From CAYXWH01 sp964468755 (lineage in GTDB: Bacteria > Chloroflexota > Dehalococcoidia > Dehalococcoidales > RBG-16-60-22), in NCBI GenBank assembly GCA_964468755.1, contig CAYXWH010000032.1, positions 1 to 20,923 of the forward strand: a stretch of 20,923 bases of DNA, read 5' to 3'. The notes below the pieces were generated by a model, which had not been told where the DNA came from, ran no database searches, and worked only from the letters and a program-made list of their open reading frames with translations. Shown in pieces: positions 1 through 8,644 of this stretch. Positions within the stretch are counted from its first letter, which is position 1. Every line of letters starts with the position of its first letter. The position numbers and the translations under genes are program-made.

Positions 1-764
1 TTGAGCGGGCAGGGGTTGGAGACAACAAACATTGAATTTACCAGCGGCAGCAGGTGGCGGTGTATCGCCGCGGCTTCGGCAACCTTGCCGGCTACCATGT
101 AGTCGATCATCTGATTGATTTGCTTGCCCACCAGGTGCGAGACAACACTGATAATCCCGTAGCCGCCCAGAGCCATCAACGCGAAGGTATCGGTATCATT
201 ACCGCTCCAGACCAGGAACCCTTCCCGGGCATTGCTGACCACCTTGGCAACCTGGTCCAGGTTACCGCTGGCTTCCTTGAGCCCGATGATGTTGTCAATC
301 TTGCTCAGCCGGACAATCGTGTCCACCGACAGGCTGGTAACCGTGCGCGACGGCACGTTGTACAATATACAGGGCAGACTGGTGCTCTGTGCGATGGTCT
401 TGAAATGCTGGTACAGTCCTTCCTGCGAGGGCTTATTATAATACGGTACTACCAGCAGGCAGGCATCCACCCCGATTTTCTCCGCCTCACTGGTTGCTTC
501 AACCGCCTCGGCGGTGCTGTTGCTGCCGGTACCGGCGATAATGGTGCCCCGGTCGCCGATTACTTCTTTTATCTCGGTAAAGAGGCACATCTCTTCCTGT
601 CGGAGCAACGTCGGTGATTCCCCGGTAGTTCCCACCACCACCAGCCCGTCGCTTCCGGAGTCAAGCAGCGCCAGAGCCAGCTTCTTCGCCTGTTCATAAT
701 CAACCTCGCCGTTGTCTTTAAACGGCGTTACCATTGCGGTTAACAAACGTCCCGGCTGTCTCAT
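1..764 (-). CDS. dapA: 4-hydroxy-tetrahydrodipicolinate synthase, 3' end cut by window edge
   Basis: DapA condenses pyruvate with aspartate semialdehyde in the first committed step of the diaminopimelate/lysine pathway, in the cytoplasm. About 254 residues are visible; the family is usually near 290-300, so roughly 40 C-terminal residues lie off the left edge. Motifs on the minus strand are the substrate loop GTTGESPTL, the catalytic tyrosine in VPYYNKP and the Schiff-base lysine in IIGLKEASG. The start is ATG at 764. It overlaps the asd stop codon as ATGA (761-764), so translation is probably coupled to asd. It is the last visible gene of the rpsO-pnp-dapB-asd-dapA operon. The identification is firm; only the missing end is uncertain. 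Confidence 0.95.
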   Translation of the reverse strand, partial: MRQPGRLLTAMVTPFKDNGEVDYEQAKKLALALLDSGSDGLVVVGTTGESPTLLRQEEMCLFTEIKEVIGDRGTIIAGTGSNSTAEAVEATSEAEKIGVDACLLVVPYYNKPSQEGLYQHFKTIAQSTSLPCILYNVPSRTVTSLSVDTIVRLSKIDNIIGLKEASGNLDQVAKVVSNAREGFLVWSGNDTDTFALMALGGYGIISVVSHLVGKQINQMIDYMVAGKVAEAAAIHRHLLPLVNSMFVVSNPCPL

Positions 765-1672
765 TTGACTACCCCCTTCGGACTTATCCATTCTCGCTTT
801 ATCATTTCTTCGGCAATCTGGACGGCATTCAATGCCGCCCCCTTGCGCAGGTTATCAGCCACGACCCACATCACCAGCCCGTTTGGATTGGAAGTATCCT
901 GTCGAATACGACCGACAAAAACCTCGTCGGTACCGGCCGCCGACCATGGCTGCGGGTAAAGACTGATGGTGGTATCATCCAGTATCCTTATTCCGGGCGC
1001 CTGGGCAAGAATGCCGGCGGCGTCATCCGGTGACATCGGACTGTTAAATTCCACGTGTACCGACTCGCTGTGCCCGACAAATACGGGGACTCTCGCGCAG
1101 GTAGCCGATATGGCTATGTCATCAGCGTGCATTATCTTCCTGGTCTCCTGCACCATCTTCCGTTCTTCTCTGGTATAGCCGTTATCCAGAAAGACGTCTA
1201 TCTCAGGCAGGACATTAAAGGCTATCTGATGGGGATATACATGCGGAGCCGCCTCCTGCCCCTCCATCACCTGCCTGGTCTGTACGCGCAGCTCCTCGAC
1301 CGCTGCCGTACCCGTGCCCGACACCGCCTGGTAGGTATCGACGATAATCCGTTTAATCGGATTTACCTTATGCAACGGGGACAGCGCCACCACCATCTGA
1401 ATGGTGGAGCAATTCGGATTGGCGATTATTCCGTTATGCTGCCGGATATCTTCNNNNNNNNNNNNNNNNNNNNNNNNNNNNNNNNNNNNNNNNNNNNNNN
1501 NNNNNNNNNNNNNNNNNNNNNNNNNNNNNNNNNNNNNNNNNNNNNNNNNNNNNCGGTTCGAAGCCAGCAGCTTAATGGAGCTCATCGGGAATTTACGCTG
1601 TACCAGTACCCTGATAAACTCCTGTCCTACCATACCGGTAGCGCCAACAATGGCGACGTTGCATCTTTCCAT
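761..1672 (-). CDS. asd: Aspartate-semialdehyde dehydrogenase, interrupted by an assembly gap
   Basis: This NADPH-dependent enzyme reduces aspartyl phosphate to aspartate semialdehyde, the substrate of DapA. The N-terminal nucleotide-binding motif VAIVGATGMVGQEF and the active-site cysteine motif IIANPNCSTIQM are both visible. The C-terminal half contains the conserved segment around GTAAVEELR and the substrate-binding region near VPVFVGHSESVHVEF. An N run at 1454-1553 removes the part between the LLAS segment and the active-site cysteine. Family members have about 80 residues there, but 100 N can encode only 33, so the real gap is probably near 240 bases. The frame happens to be kept. The start is ATG at 1672, with GAGG just upstream inside the end of dapB, 7 nt after the dapB stop. 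Confidence 0.93.
   Translation of the reverse strand: MERCNVAIVGATGMVGQEFIRVLVQRKFPMSSIKLLASNXXXXXXXXXXXXXXXXXXXXXXXXXXXXXXXXXXEDIRQHNGIIANPNCSTIQMVVALSPLHKVNPIKRIIVDTYQAVSGTGTAAVEELRVQTRQVMEGQEAAPHVYPHQIAFNVLPEIDVFLDNGYTREERKMVQETRKIMHADDIAISATCARVPVFVGHSESVHVEFNSPMSPDDAAGILAQAPGIRILDDTTISLYPQPWSAAGTDEVFVGRIRQDTSNPNGLVMWVVADNLRKGAALNAVQIAEEMIKREWISPKGVVK
1454..1553. other. Assembly gap (100 N) inside asd
   Basis: There are exactly 100 unknown bases. The identical length of the four large N runs suggests a fixed placeholder for gaps of unknown size, not a measured length. Comparison with the family pattern suggests more than 100 bases of asd are missing here. Confidence 0.95.
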
Positions 1673-1679
1673 TCAGTCC

Positions 1680-2474
1680 TCACAATCCAAGTAAAGTATC
1701 GAGGCCGTAAACAAGCCCTTTTTGACTGACCACTTCTTTGATAGCCAGTATCACCCCCGGCATAAAACACTCACGGTTGATGGTATCATGCCGGATACTC
1801 AACGTTTGTCCGGGACCACCGAGAATTACTTCCTGGTGCGCCAGAAGTCCGGGTAACCGCACGCTGTGCACGGCAACCCCGTCCACTACCTGTCCCCGGC
1901 TGGGCATATCATCGCTCTTTCCCGCCGGCTGAAGGAACGGCTTGCCACGCGCTTTCGCCATTTCTCTCGCCGTGGTCAGGGCAGTCCCCGATGGCGCATC
2001 CGCCTTCCGTTCGTGGTGCAGCTCGATGATTTCCGCGTAGTCGAGATATCTGGCGGCTATCCGGGCAAGGTGCATCATCAGTACCGCGCCGAGAGCAAAG
2101 TTCGGCGCCACCACCACACCGATTTTATGGGCAATTGACAGCTGGTCAATTTCACTGAGGCTATCAGGGGTTAAACCGGTGGTACCAACTACCATATTAA
2201 CCCCATGTTTGGTGGCTGCCTGTACTGCCGGCAAGACTGCCGGGGCTAACGTAAAATCCACCAGCACATTCGGCTTGTTACCGGCAAGAATACTTTCCAG
2301 GTCAGCCGAAAAGGTTACGGATCCGGAACCGTCGGGCAGGCGGAGCGAGTCATCAGCAACCTCTAAATCAACGGCGCCCACCAGTTGCATGCCGGGTTCC
2401 TGACAAACGGCTTTCACCACCTCCTGCCCCATTCTACCCGATGCGCCTCTAACGACTACTCTTAATGGCTCCAT
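1680..2474 (-). CDS. dapB: 4-hydroxy-tetrahydrodipicolinate reductase
   Basis: DapB reduces the DapA product with NAD(P)H in the second committed step to diaminopimelate. The protein has 264 residues, the usual family size. The N-terminal Rossmann motif is VRGASGRMGQ, followed by VGTTGL. The catalytic and substrate-binding signature HHERKADAPSGTA carries the active-site histidine and lysine. The ATG at 2474 is preferred because it places the Rossmann motif at the expected distance from the N-terminus and is preceded by a G-rich stretch 5 nt upstream. A TTG at 2504 in the same frame would add ten atypical residues and has a weak ribosome site. The gene follows pnp by 35 nt and precedes asd by 7 nt, in one operon. 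Confidence 0.95.
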   Translation of the reverse strand: MEPLRVVVRGASGRMGQEVVKAVCQEPGMQLVGAVDLEVADDSLRLPDGSGSVTFSADLESILAGNKPNVLVDFTLAPAVLPAVQAATKHGVNMVVGTTGLTPDSLSEIDQLSIAHKIGVVVAPNFALGAVLMMHLARIAARYLDYAEIIELHHERKADAPSGTALTTAREMAKARGKPFLQPAGKSDDMPSRGQVVDGVAVHSVRLPGLLAHQEVILGGPGQTLSIRHDTINRECFMPGVILAIKEVVSQKGLVYGLDTLLGL

Positions 2475-2509
2475 AGTAACCCCCCGTGATTCAGCGTTGA
2501 TCAAATCCG

Positions 2510-4756
2510 CTAGCGGCTTTTATAAGAATCCCGGGGCGGGTGCCTGTCCCGGCTGTAGCGGGAGTCTCCCCTCGGATATCGTGGCCTGCCTTCAGAAGGG
2601 TGGCGACGCTGCTGGGGATAATCCCGGCCCTGTTTTGACGCATCATCCGCAGTCGTTGATGCTCCGGCCCCCTCCTCCCGATTCTTCTCAAACATAGCCC
2701 GGCGAGAAAGGTTCACCCTGCCCAGATTATCAATACCGATTACCTTGACGGTAACCTCATCTCCCACCTTGACCTCGTCTTCCACCTTGCCAACCCGGTA
2801 ATTGGCAAGCTCGCTGATATGCACCAGACCTTCTTTGCCCGGCAGTACTTCCACCATGGCACCGAAGTCCAGTATGCGGCTCACCTTGCCGGTGTAAACA
2901 TCGCCAACCTCTGCTTCCTTGGTCAGGTTCTGTATGATTTCAATAGCGCGGTTAGCCGCTTCGGCATCCGGTGAACCAATGACCACGGTGCCGTCATCAT
3001 TTACGTCAATAGTCGTCTTGGTCTCATTGATAATCGACCTTATGGTCTTGCCGCCGCTACCAATCACGTTGCCAATTTTATCCGTATCAATCATAATCTT
3101 ATGCATTCGCGGCGCATAGCGGCTGACCTCGGAACGGCTGGCGCTTATGGTCTGCCGCATCTTATCCATAATAAACAGCCGGCCTTCCCTTGCCTGTGCC
3201 AGTGTCTTTTCAACAATTTCCAGGGTAAGCCCATCTATCTTGGTATCCATCTGGATCGCCGTAATACCTTCCTCTGTCCCGGCAACCTTGAAGTCCATAT
3301 CGCCGTAGGCATCCTCCATACCCTCGATATCCGTCAAAACAGCGAACCGTCCTGCCGGATCGGTAACCAGTCCCATAGCAACGCCGGCTACCGATGCCTT
3401 TACCGGCACGCCCGCATCCATCAGCGACAGGCTGCCAGCGCAAACACTCGCCATTGACGTACTGCCGCTGGAGCTCAAGACTTCCGATACCAGCCGGATG
3501 GCATAGGGGAAATCCTCATCTTTGGGTAAAACCGGTGCCAGTGCGCGCTCAGCCAGAGCACCATGCCCGATTTCCCGTCGACTGGGAGACCCGCTGCGCT
3601 TGACCTCACCGGTGGAAAAAGGAGGGAAATTGTAATGATGCATAAAACGCTTGCTCTCCTCGATTCCAAGTCCGTCAAGCATCTGCTCTTTTCTGGTCGA
3701 GCCCAGTGTGGTGATTGATAGCACCTGCGTCTGACCCCTGGTGAACATCGCCGAACCGTGAGTCCGGGGCAGCAGCCCAGCTTCACAGCTAATGGGCCGG
3801 ACTTCGGTCAGGTTCCGGCCACCTAACCGCTGCGACTTATCCAGTACTGCTGATCGTAATTCAGCCTTGACAGCGGCATTAAAAGCAGCCATTACCGCAC
3901 CTTCAGGATAGCCGTCACCCAGTTGTTCCACCAGTTCCCGGCTCAGGTCATCAAATGCCTGCTCCCGCCGCGCTTTGTCGGCATAGCCCAGCGCCTGTGC
4001 CAGCTTTTCCCGGAACTCTGCCGAATCCACCGGGACTTCTACCTTGGCGTTGCCTTCAGCCGCCATTTCCTGTTTCGGCTTACCCAGTTCTTCTCTAAGC
4101 TCTTCCTGAAGTCGGATAATCTCCTGATTCGCCTCATGCCCGAATTTGATTGCCCGCTTGATTATCTCCTCCGATACCTCCCTGGCACTCGCCTCCAGCA
4201 TGATAACCTTATCTTTGGTGCTGGTAACCACCAGATCAATCAGGCTTTCCTCAAGGTCAGCCATACTTGGATTCAGTACCATCTCATCATTAATATAGCC
4301 AACATGCACGGCACCTACCGGGCCCTTAAACGGAATCTGCGACAGGTGCAGGGCAGCCGAGCTCCCGATAACCGACAGCATATCCGGGTCATTTTCCTTG
4401 TCAGCGGACAGGACGGTAGTGATAATCTGGATGTCCTTGCGCCATTCCTTGGGTAAGAGCGGACGCAACGGTCGGTCGGTAAGACGGCACGCCAGAATCG
4501 CCTCCTCGCTGGGACGGCCCTCCCGGCGGATAAACCCGCCCGGAATCTTACCGGCTGCATAGAGCCGTTCTTCATAGTCTATAGTCAGTGGCAGGAAGTC
4601 CACCCCTTCCCGCGGTTCCTTATTGAAGCATACGGTAACCAGCACCACGGTTTCACCATAGCTAACCATCACCGCCGCGTCTGCCTGCCCGGCAAACCTC
4701 CCCACTTCCATGCTGAGTTGTTTCCCCCCAATTTCATACTCGAAAGTCTTTGTCAC
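2510..4756 (-). CDS. pnp: Polyribonucleotide nucleotidyltransferase (PNPase)
   Basis: PNPase degrades RNA from the 3' end using phosphate and is a core part of bacterial mRNA turnover. At 748 residues it is full length. The order is a first RNase PH domain, an alpha-helical linker, a second RNase PH domain (catalytic-core stretch RTHGSAMFTRGQTQ near the middle), a KH domain with the GSGGKT loop near residue 567, and an S1 domain at about 617-685. The last 60 residues are a basic tail rich in Arg, Pro, Tyr and Ser, probably a disordered RNA-binding extension. The start is GTG at 4756, with GGAAGGTGG upstream. It lies 21 nt after rpsO, the classic rpsO-pnp pairing, which is often autoregulated by PNPase, though no such site was identified here. 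Confidence 0.98.
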   Translation of the reverse strand: MTKTFEYEIGGKQLSMEVGRFAGQADAAVMVSYGETVVLVTVCFNKEPREGVDFLPLTIDYEERLYAAGKIPGGFIRREGRPSEEAILACRLTDRPLRPLLPKEWRKDIQIITTVLSADKENDPDMLSVIGSSAALHLSQIPFKGPVGAVHVGYINDEMVLNPSMADLEESLIDLVVTSTKDKVIMLEASAREVSEEIIKRAIKFGHEANQEIIRLQEELREELGKPKQEMAAEGNAKVEVPVDSAEFREKLAQALGYADKARREQAFDDLSRELVEQLGDGYPEGAVMAAFNAAVKAELRSAVLDKSQRLGGRNLTEVRPISCEAGLLPRTHGSAMFTRGQTQVLSITTLGSTRKEQMLDGLGIEESKRFMHHYNFPPFSTGEVKRSGSPSRREIGHGALAERALAPVLPKDEDFPYAIRLVSEVLSSSGSTSMASVCAGSLSLMDAGVPVKASVAGVAMGLVTDPAGRFAVLTDIEGMEDAYGDMDFKVAGTEEGITAIQMDTKIDGLTLEIVEKTLAQAREGRLFIMDKMRQTISASRSEVSRYAPRMHKIMIDTDKIGNVIGSGGKTIRSIINETKTTIDVNDDGTVVIGSPDAEAANRAIEIIQNLTKEAEVGDVYTGKVSRILDFGAMVEVLPGKEGLVHISELANYRVGKVEDEVKVGDEVTVKVIGIDNLGRVNLSRRAMFEKNREEGAGASTTADDASKQGRDYPQQRRHPSEGRPRYPRGDSRYSRDRHPPRDSYKSR

Positions 4757-4777
4757 CTAAAACGCCACCTTCCTCTT

Positions 4778-5041
4778 CTACTTCCTTAGACCGAGTTTTT
4801 TAATAAGTTTGTTATAGCGACTAACGTCTTCCCCGGTCAGATAATTGAGTAACCTTCTCCGCTGACCGACCAGCTTGAGCAAGCCGCGCTGCGTGTGAAA
4901 ATCATGCCGGTTTTCCCGCATGTGTCTGGTCAGTTGGTTTATCCTCTCAGTAAGCAGCGCTACCTGTACCTCAACCGAACCGGTATCACCTTGACGAGAC
5001 TGGTGTTCAGTAATGATTTCCGTCTTTCTTTCCTTGTCCAA
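4778..5041 (-). CDS. rpsO: 30S ribosomal protein S15
   Basis: S15 is a primary 16S rRNA-binding protein of the small subunit. The product has 87 residues, close to the usual 88-89. Family features are visible: the segment GDTGSVEVQVALLTERI, the HxxDFHTQRGL-type stretch (ENRHDFHTQRGLL) and the C-terminal LLNYLTGEDVSRY. The start codon is TTG at 5041, preceded by GAGAGG about 7 nt upstream; no ATG in frame fits better. It is the first gene of the minus-strand operon and has its own promoter at 5097-5125. Confidence 0.97.
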   Translation of the reverse strand: MDKERKTEIITEHQSRQGDTGSVEVQVALLTERINQLTRHMRENRHDFHTQRGLLKLVGQRRRLLNYLTGEDVSRYNKLIKKLGLRK

Positions 5042-5096
5042 ATGCTGCCTCTCTCTTGTGTTTTTTACTTATACATAGACTGTAAAACTTAAAAAA

Positions 5097-5125
5097 ATTA
5101 TAACACAGTAGTCATTATATGTAAA
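5097..5125 (-). promoter_or_regulatory. Sigma-70-type promoter for rpsO operon
   Basis: On the minus strand, TTTACA (plus 5120-5125) and TATAAT (plus 5097-5102) are separated by exactly 17 bp. The -10 is preceded by TG one base away, giving an extended -10. The predicted transcript would start about 50 nt before the rpsO TTG. This is a near-consensus match, but it is sequence-based only. Confidence 0.75.
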
Positions 5126-5166
5126 TTTGTTGGGCGAAAAACAGGTAATGTGCCGTTCGGTCAGGT

Positions 5167-5195
5167 TTGAATGAGCCCAGGTATTAGACTATAAT
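5167..5195 (+). promoter_or_regulatory. Sigma-70-type promoter for hyp operon
   Basis: TTGAAT (5167-5172) and TATAAT (5190-5195) are separated by 17 bp. The expected transcription start is about 50 nt upstream of hypA. It is divergent from the rpsO promoter and about 40 bp from it, so the two operons share one 210-bp control region. No clear sigma-54 element was seen; some hyp operons in other bacteria use that type. Confidence 0.7.
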
Positions 5196-5252
5196 ATTAT
5201 GTGATGTACCCGGCGATTACCAATTAGCTTTACGGGTATCACCATGGTAAAA

Positions 5253-5594
5253 ATGCATGAGTTCAGTATTACCCAAGGCATTCTGTCCATCGCCGTTGAT
5301 AAAGCGCGTGAAGCCAATGCCAGCAAGATTACGAAAATCAACGTGGTTATCGGTGAAATTTCGGGCATTGTGAGCGATTGCGTCAATTTCTACTTTGATT
5401 TTCTAAGTAAAGAGACGATAGCTGACGATGCCAGTCTCAACTTCACCCGGGTGCCATTCAAGCTCCATTGCCGTAACTGTGATGCCACCTTCACCCCTGA
5501 AAAATTCGACTGGACCTGCCCGTTTTGCCGGGAACACCAGAGTGAGGTAGCCTCAGGATATGAGTGCTATGTGGAAAGCATTGAGGTGACATGA
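5253..5594 (+). CDS. hypA: Hydrogenase nickel-insertion accessory protein HypA
   Basis: HypA delivers nickel to the large subunit of [NiFe] hydrogenase together with HypB. The product has 113 residues, the usual length. The N-terminus MHEFSIT carries His2, the known nickel ligand. The zinc site is formed by two cysteine pairs, CRNC and CPFC, about 17 residues apart in the C-terminal half. An in-frame ATG at 5244 would add three residues (MVK) and move His2 away from the N-terminus, whose amine is thought to help bind nickel, so 5253 is preferred; neither start has a strong ribosome site. The stop overlaps the hypB start as ATGA. Confidence 0.93.
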   Translation: MHEFSITQGILSIAVDKAREANASKITKINVVIGEISGIVSDCVNFYFDFLSKETIADDASLNFTRVPFKLHCRNCDATFTPEKFDWTCPFCREHQSEVASGYECYVESIEVT

Positions 5595-6268
5595 TGGAAG
5601 TAAAGATCTTGCGGGTCCTGGAGAATGCCCGCGAAGCTAACAATGTGATAGCCGGAAGAAACCAGATGCGACTTGATAAACTGGGCATCCTCGCCATAAA
5701 CATAATGTCGTCACCGGGTGCCGGCAAGACCAGCCTCATACTGCAAACGATAGACCGCTTGAAAGAAAAATTCCGCATAGCGGTGGTCGAGGGCGATCTT
5801 GCCTCCAGTGTCGACGCCGACAAAGTACACGAGCAGGGTGTGCCCGCGGTCCAAATCAATACCGATGGTGGCTGCCATCTGAACGCCAATATGCTGGAGA
5901 GCGCTTTGGATAACCTGCCGCTCACGGACACCGACTTGCTGTTCATCGAGAACGTGGGCAATCTCGTCTGCCCGGCGGGTTTTATCCTCGGCGAACACAA
6001 ACGGGTGATGCTGCTGAGCCTGCCCGAGGGCGATGATAAACCGTATAAATATCCCCTCATGTTCAGCGGGGTTGATGTGGTGTTGATTAATAAAATCGAT
6101 TTTCTGCCCCATCTCGACTTCAATCTCGAATCTTTCCGTACGGCGGTTGCCGGCATCAATTCCAGGGCCAGGATATTCCAGGTCTCCTGTAAGACCGGTG
6201 AGGGAATAGACCAGTGGCTTTCCTGGCTGATGGGCGAGATAAAGATGAAAAAGGGTGCTCACTACTAA
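5591..6268 (+). CDS. hypB: Hydrogenase nickel-incorporation GTPase HypB
   Basis: HypB is a SIMIBI-class GTPase that drives nickel transfer during [NiFe] hydrogenase assembly. It has 225 residues. The Walker A loop is SSPGAGKTSLI, followed by EGDLASSVDADK and the G4-like NKIDFLP. The G-domain metal site is visible as the Cys-His of GGCHL and the Cys of NLVCPAGF. It lacks the histidine-rich stretch and the N-terminal CxxCGC high-affinity nickel motif found in some homologues, so it is a minimal form. The usual TGKGCHL sequence reads TDGGCHL here. An adjacent second ATG at 5594 is equally possible as the start. HypF begins immediately after its stop. Confidence 0.95.
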   Translation: MMEVKILRVLENAREANNVIAGRNQMRLDKLGILAINIMSSPGAGKTSLILQTIDRLKEKFRIAVVEGDLASSVDADKVHEQGVPAVQINTDGGCHLNANMLESALDNLPLTDTDLLFIENVGNLVCPAGFILGEHKRVMLLSLPEGDDKPYKYPLMFSGVDVVLINKIDFLPHLDFNLESFRTAVAGINSRARIFQVSCKTGEGIDQWLSWLMGEIKMKKGAHY

Positions 6269-8379
6269 ATGACCAGGGTTCCGATTGCCAGCGCGGTGTC
6301 TGTCAGTGTCCGGGGCGTGGTGCAGGGTGTCGGCTTCCGTCCCTTTATCTACCAGCTCGCCACCCGGCATAACCTCAGGGGATGGGTATGCAACACCTCG
6401 GAGGATGTCAGAATTGAGGTAGAGGGCGAGGGCACCGCCATTGAGCGCTTCCTTCAGGATTTGCCGGAAAAAGCACCGCCGCGGGCCCGTATCGAAAATA
6501 TTACGGTGGGCCATCAATCACCATCACACTATGAGAAATTTGAGATACGCCACAGTAGAGCCGAAGATGGTAAATATCAGCTGGTGTCCCCGGATATTGC
6601 CACCTGCCCGGACTGCCTGCGGGAGATCTTGGACCCGCAAGACCAGCGTTACCGTTACCCGTTCACCAACTGTACCAACTGCGGTCCCCGCTTCACCATT
6701 ATCGAAGATATTCCCTATGACCGCCCCAAGACCACCATGCGTCATTTCCGGATGTGTCCATTATGCCGGGACGAGTATAACGACCCGATCAACCGGCGCT
6801 TTCATACCCAGCCCAACGCCTGCCCGGTGTGCGGCCCGCACCTGGAACTCGTCGATGCCGGTGGTGGTGCTGTTACCGGCACGGATGCCATTACTGCGAC
6901 CAGCCAGCTGCTCAATCAGGGGAAAATTGTGGCGGTAAAAGGTCTGGGCGGTTTTCTTCTTGCCTGTGATGCCACCAATAAAGCCGCCGTGAAGCTGCTG
7001 CGAGACCGGAAACAACGCCCTTCCAAGCCGCTGGCGGTAATGCTCGCTTCTCTCAGCGAGATAAAAGAGCACTGCCAGGTGAATAAATCAGAAGAAAATT
7101 TGCTGACCTCTCCCGCCAGCCCTATTGTCCTGATGAAGTGGAAGGCAAGGTCTACCATAGTCCCGGCGGTTGCCCCGGGGCTTAGATACCTCGGCGTGAT
7201 GCTTCCCTATACTCCGCTGCATCACCTGCTGCTCCAGGAAAGCGGGCTACCCCTGGTAATGACCAGTGGCAATCTCAGCGAGGAACCCATCGCCAGGGAC
7301 AACGATGAGGCATTACGCCGGCTTGGCGGCATTGCCGACTACTTTCTGCTCCACAACCGGGATATTTACTCCCGCTATGACGATAGTGTTGCCATGGTGA
7401 CCGGGAAGGGTGCCCAGATTATCCGGCGCGCCCGTGGCTACGCTCCTTATCCCATCCTCCTGAAATTTACCTGCCGGCAAATCCTCGGCTGCGGCTCTGA
7501 AGAGAAGAATACCTTTTCCCTGACCAGAGACAACTACGCGTTTGTAAGCCAGCATATCGGCGACATGGAGAATCTGGAGACCGTGGAGCATTTTGCCGAT
7601 ACCATCTCTCTCTACCGGAAACTGTTCCGCATTGAACCCGGTATTATTGCCCATGACCTACACCCGGAATACTTGTCCACCAAGTACGCCAGGGAGCAGG
7701 CAACCGTCTCCCCGGATATTATGCTTGTCCCGGTACAGCACCACCACGCCCACATCGCCAGCTGCCTGGCGGACAACGGGGTAGACGGGCCGGTCATCGG
7801 GGTCGCCTTTGACGGCACCGGCTACGGCACCGACGGCACCATCTGGGGCGGTGAATTCCTGGTTGCCGACTACCGGCATTTCACCAGGGTGGGACACCTG
7901 GAGTACCTGCCGTTACCCGGCGGCGCCCTGGCAGTCAAAAAGCCGTACCGCACTGCCATCGGTTACCTGATGGCGCTGTTTGACGAATTGAAGCCGGGGC
8001 TACCCTTTCTACAGGGAATTGACCGTCAAGAGCTGGAGATTATTGAGAACCAGCTGGCTAAAAAGATAAATTGTCCTGTGACCTCAAGCTGCGGCCGTCT
8101 CTTCGATGCAGTATCCGCCCTGCTCGGGATCAGAGGTGAGATAGATTATCAGGCACAGGCGGCGGTGGAACTGGAGATGGTCGCCGGTTCCGCTGCACAG
8201 GAAACGGCACACTACCCGTTCCGCATAACCGAGCAGGATGGCGTGCATATCATCCGGTTGGGTGATTTATTCACGGCACTAATCAAAGACCTGCACAATA
8301 ACACCGCCACCGCCATAATCGCCTCAAGATTTCACACTACCATCGCCCGAATCATACTCAAGTTATGTCAAATTATCTC
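6269..8379 (+). CDS. hypF: Carbamoyltransferase HypF, 3' end lost in assembly gap
   Basis: HypF makes the thiocyanate precursor of the cyanide ligands of [NiFe] hydrogenase, working with HypE from carbamoyl phosphate. Domains in order: an acylphosphatase-like domain (VRGVVQGVGFRPFIY, residues about 10-95), two zinc-finger pairs (CPDC/CTNC and CPLC/CPVC, about 110-190), a YrdC-like domain (about 205-390, KGLGGFLLACDA), and a Kae1-like carbamoyltransferase domain (HDLHPEYLSTKYA, metal-binding VQHHHAHIASC, FDGTGYGTDG). About 703 residues are readable before the N run. The conserved C-terminal SGGVFxN and NDGGxALGQ-type motifs are not seen and must lie in the gap. The continuous reading through the gap into the next gene is an artefact: that next piece is HypC. 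Confidence 0.95.
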
Positions 8380-8479
8380 NNNNNNNNNNNNNNNNNNNNN
8401 NNNNNNNNNNNNNNNNNNNNNNNNNNNNNNNNNNNNNNNNNNNNNNNNNNNNNNNNNNNNNNNNNNNNNNNNNNNNNNN
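8380..8479. other. Assembly gap (100 N) spanning hypF end and hypC start
   Basis: There are exactly 100 unknown bases. The missing sequence must hold the last part of HypF (roughly 45-60 residues by family comparison) and the first few residues of HypC, including the MCLAIPG-type N-terminus. The real gap is therefore probably longer than 100 bases. Confidence 0.95.
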
Positions 8480-8644
8480 GTCGAGATAGACGGCTTGACC
8501 CGTGATATCAGTATTCAGCTTACCCCGGAGGCGAAAGTGGACGACTATGTGCTGCTGCATACCGGCTATGCCATTAGTGTGATTGACCCGACTGAAGCTG
8601 AGGAAACACTCAAACTACTGAGGGAAATAAGTGAAGTTTACTGA
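8480..8644 (+). CDS. hypC: Hydrogenase assembly chaperone HypC, 5' end lost in gap
   Basis: HypC is a small chaperone that carries the Fe(CN)2CO unit with HypD and delivers it to the hydrogenase large subunit. The visible 54 residues match the C-terminal two thirds of the family: VEIDG, then a beta-barrel stretch ending in VDDYVLLHTGYAISVID, then the helix EAEETLKLLREI. The essential N-terminal cysteine (MC...) is hidden in the gap. The reading frame happens to join that of hypF, giving a false fusion. The position between hypF and hypD, and the 14-nt overlap with hypD (8631-8644), fit the standard hypF-C-D order. Confidence 0.9.
   Translation, partial: VEIDGLTRDISIQLTPEAKVDDYVLLHTGYAISVIDPTEAEETLKLLREISEVY

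Noticed and set aside
6524..7158. Minus-strand ORFs inside hypF, and similar ones inside fdnG and pnp
   Set aside because: They are shadow frames of G+C-rich coding sequence, with no recognisable domains and complete overlap with well-supported genes.
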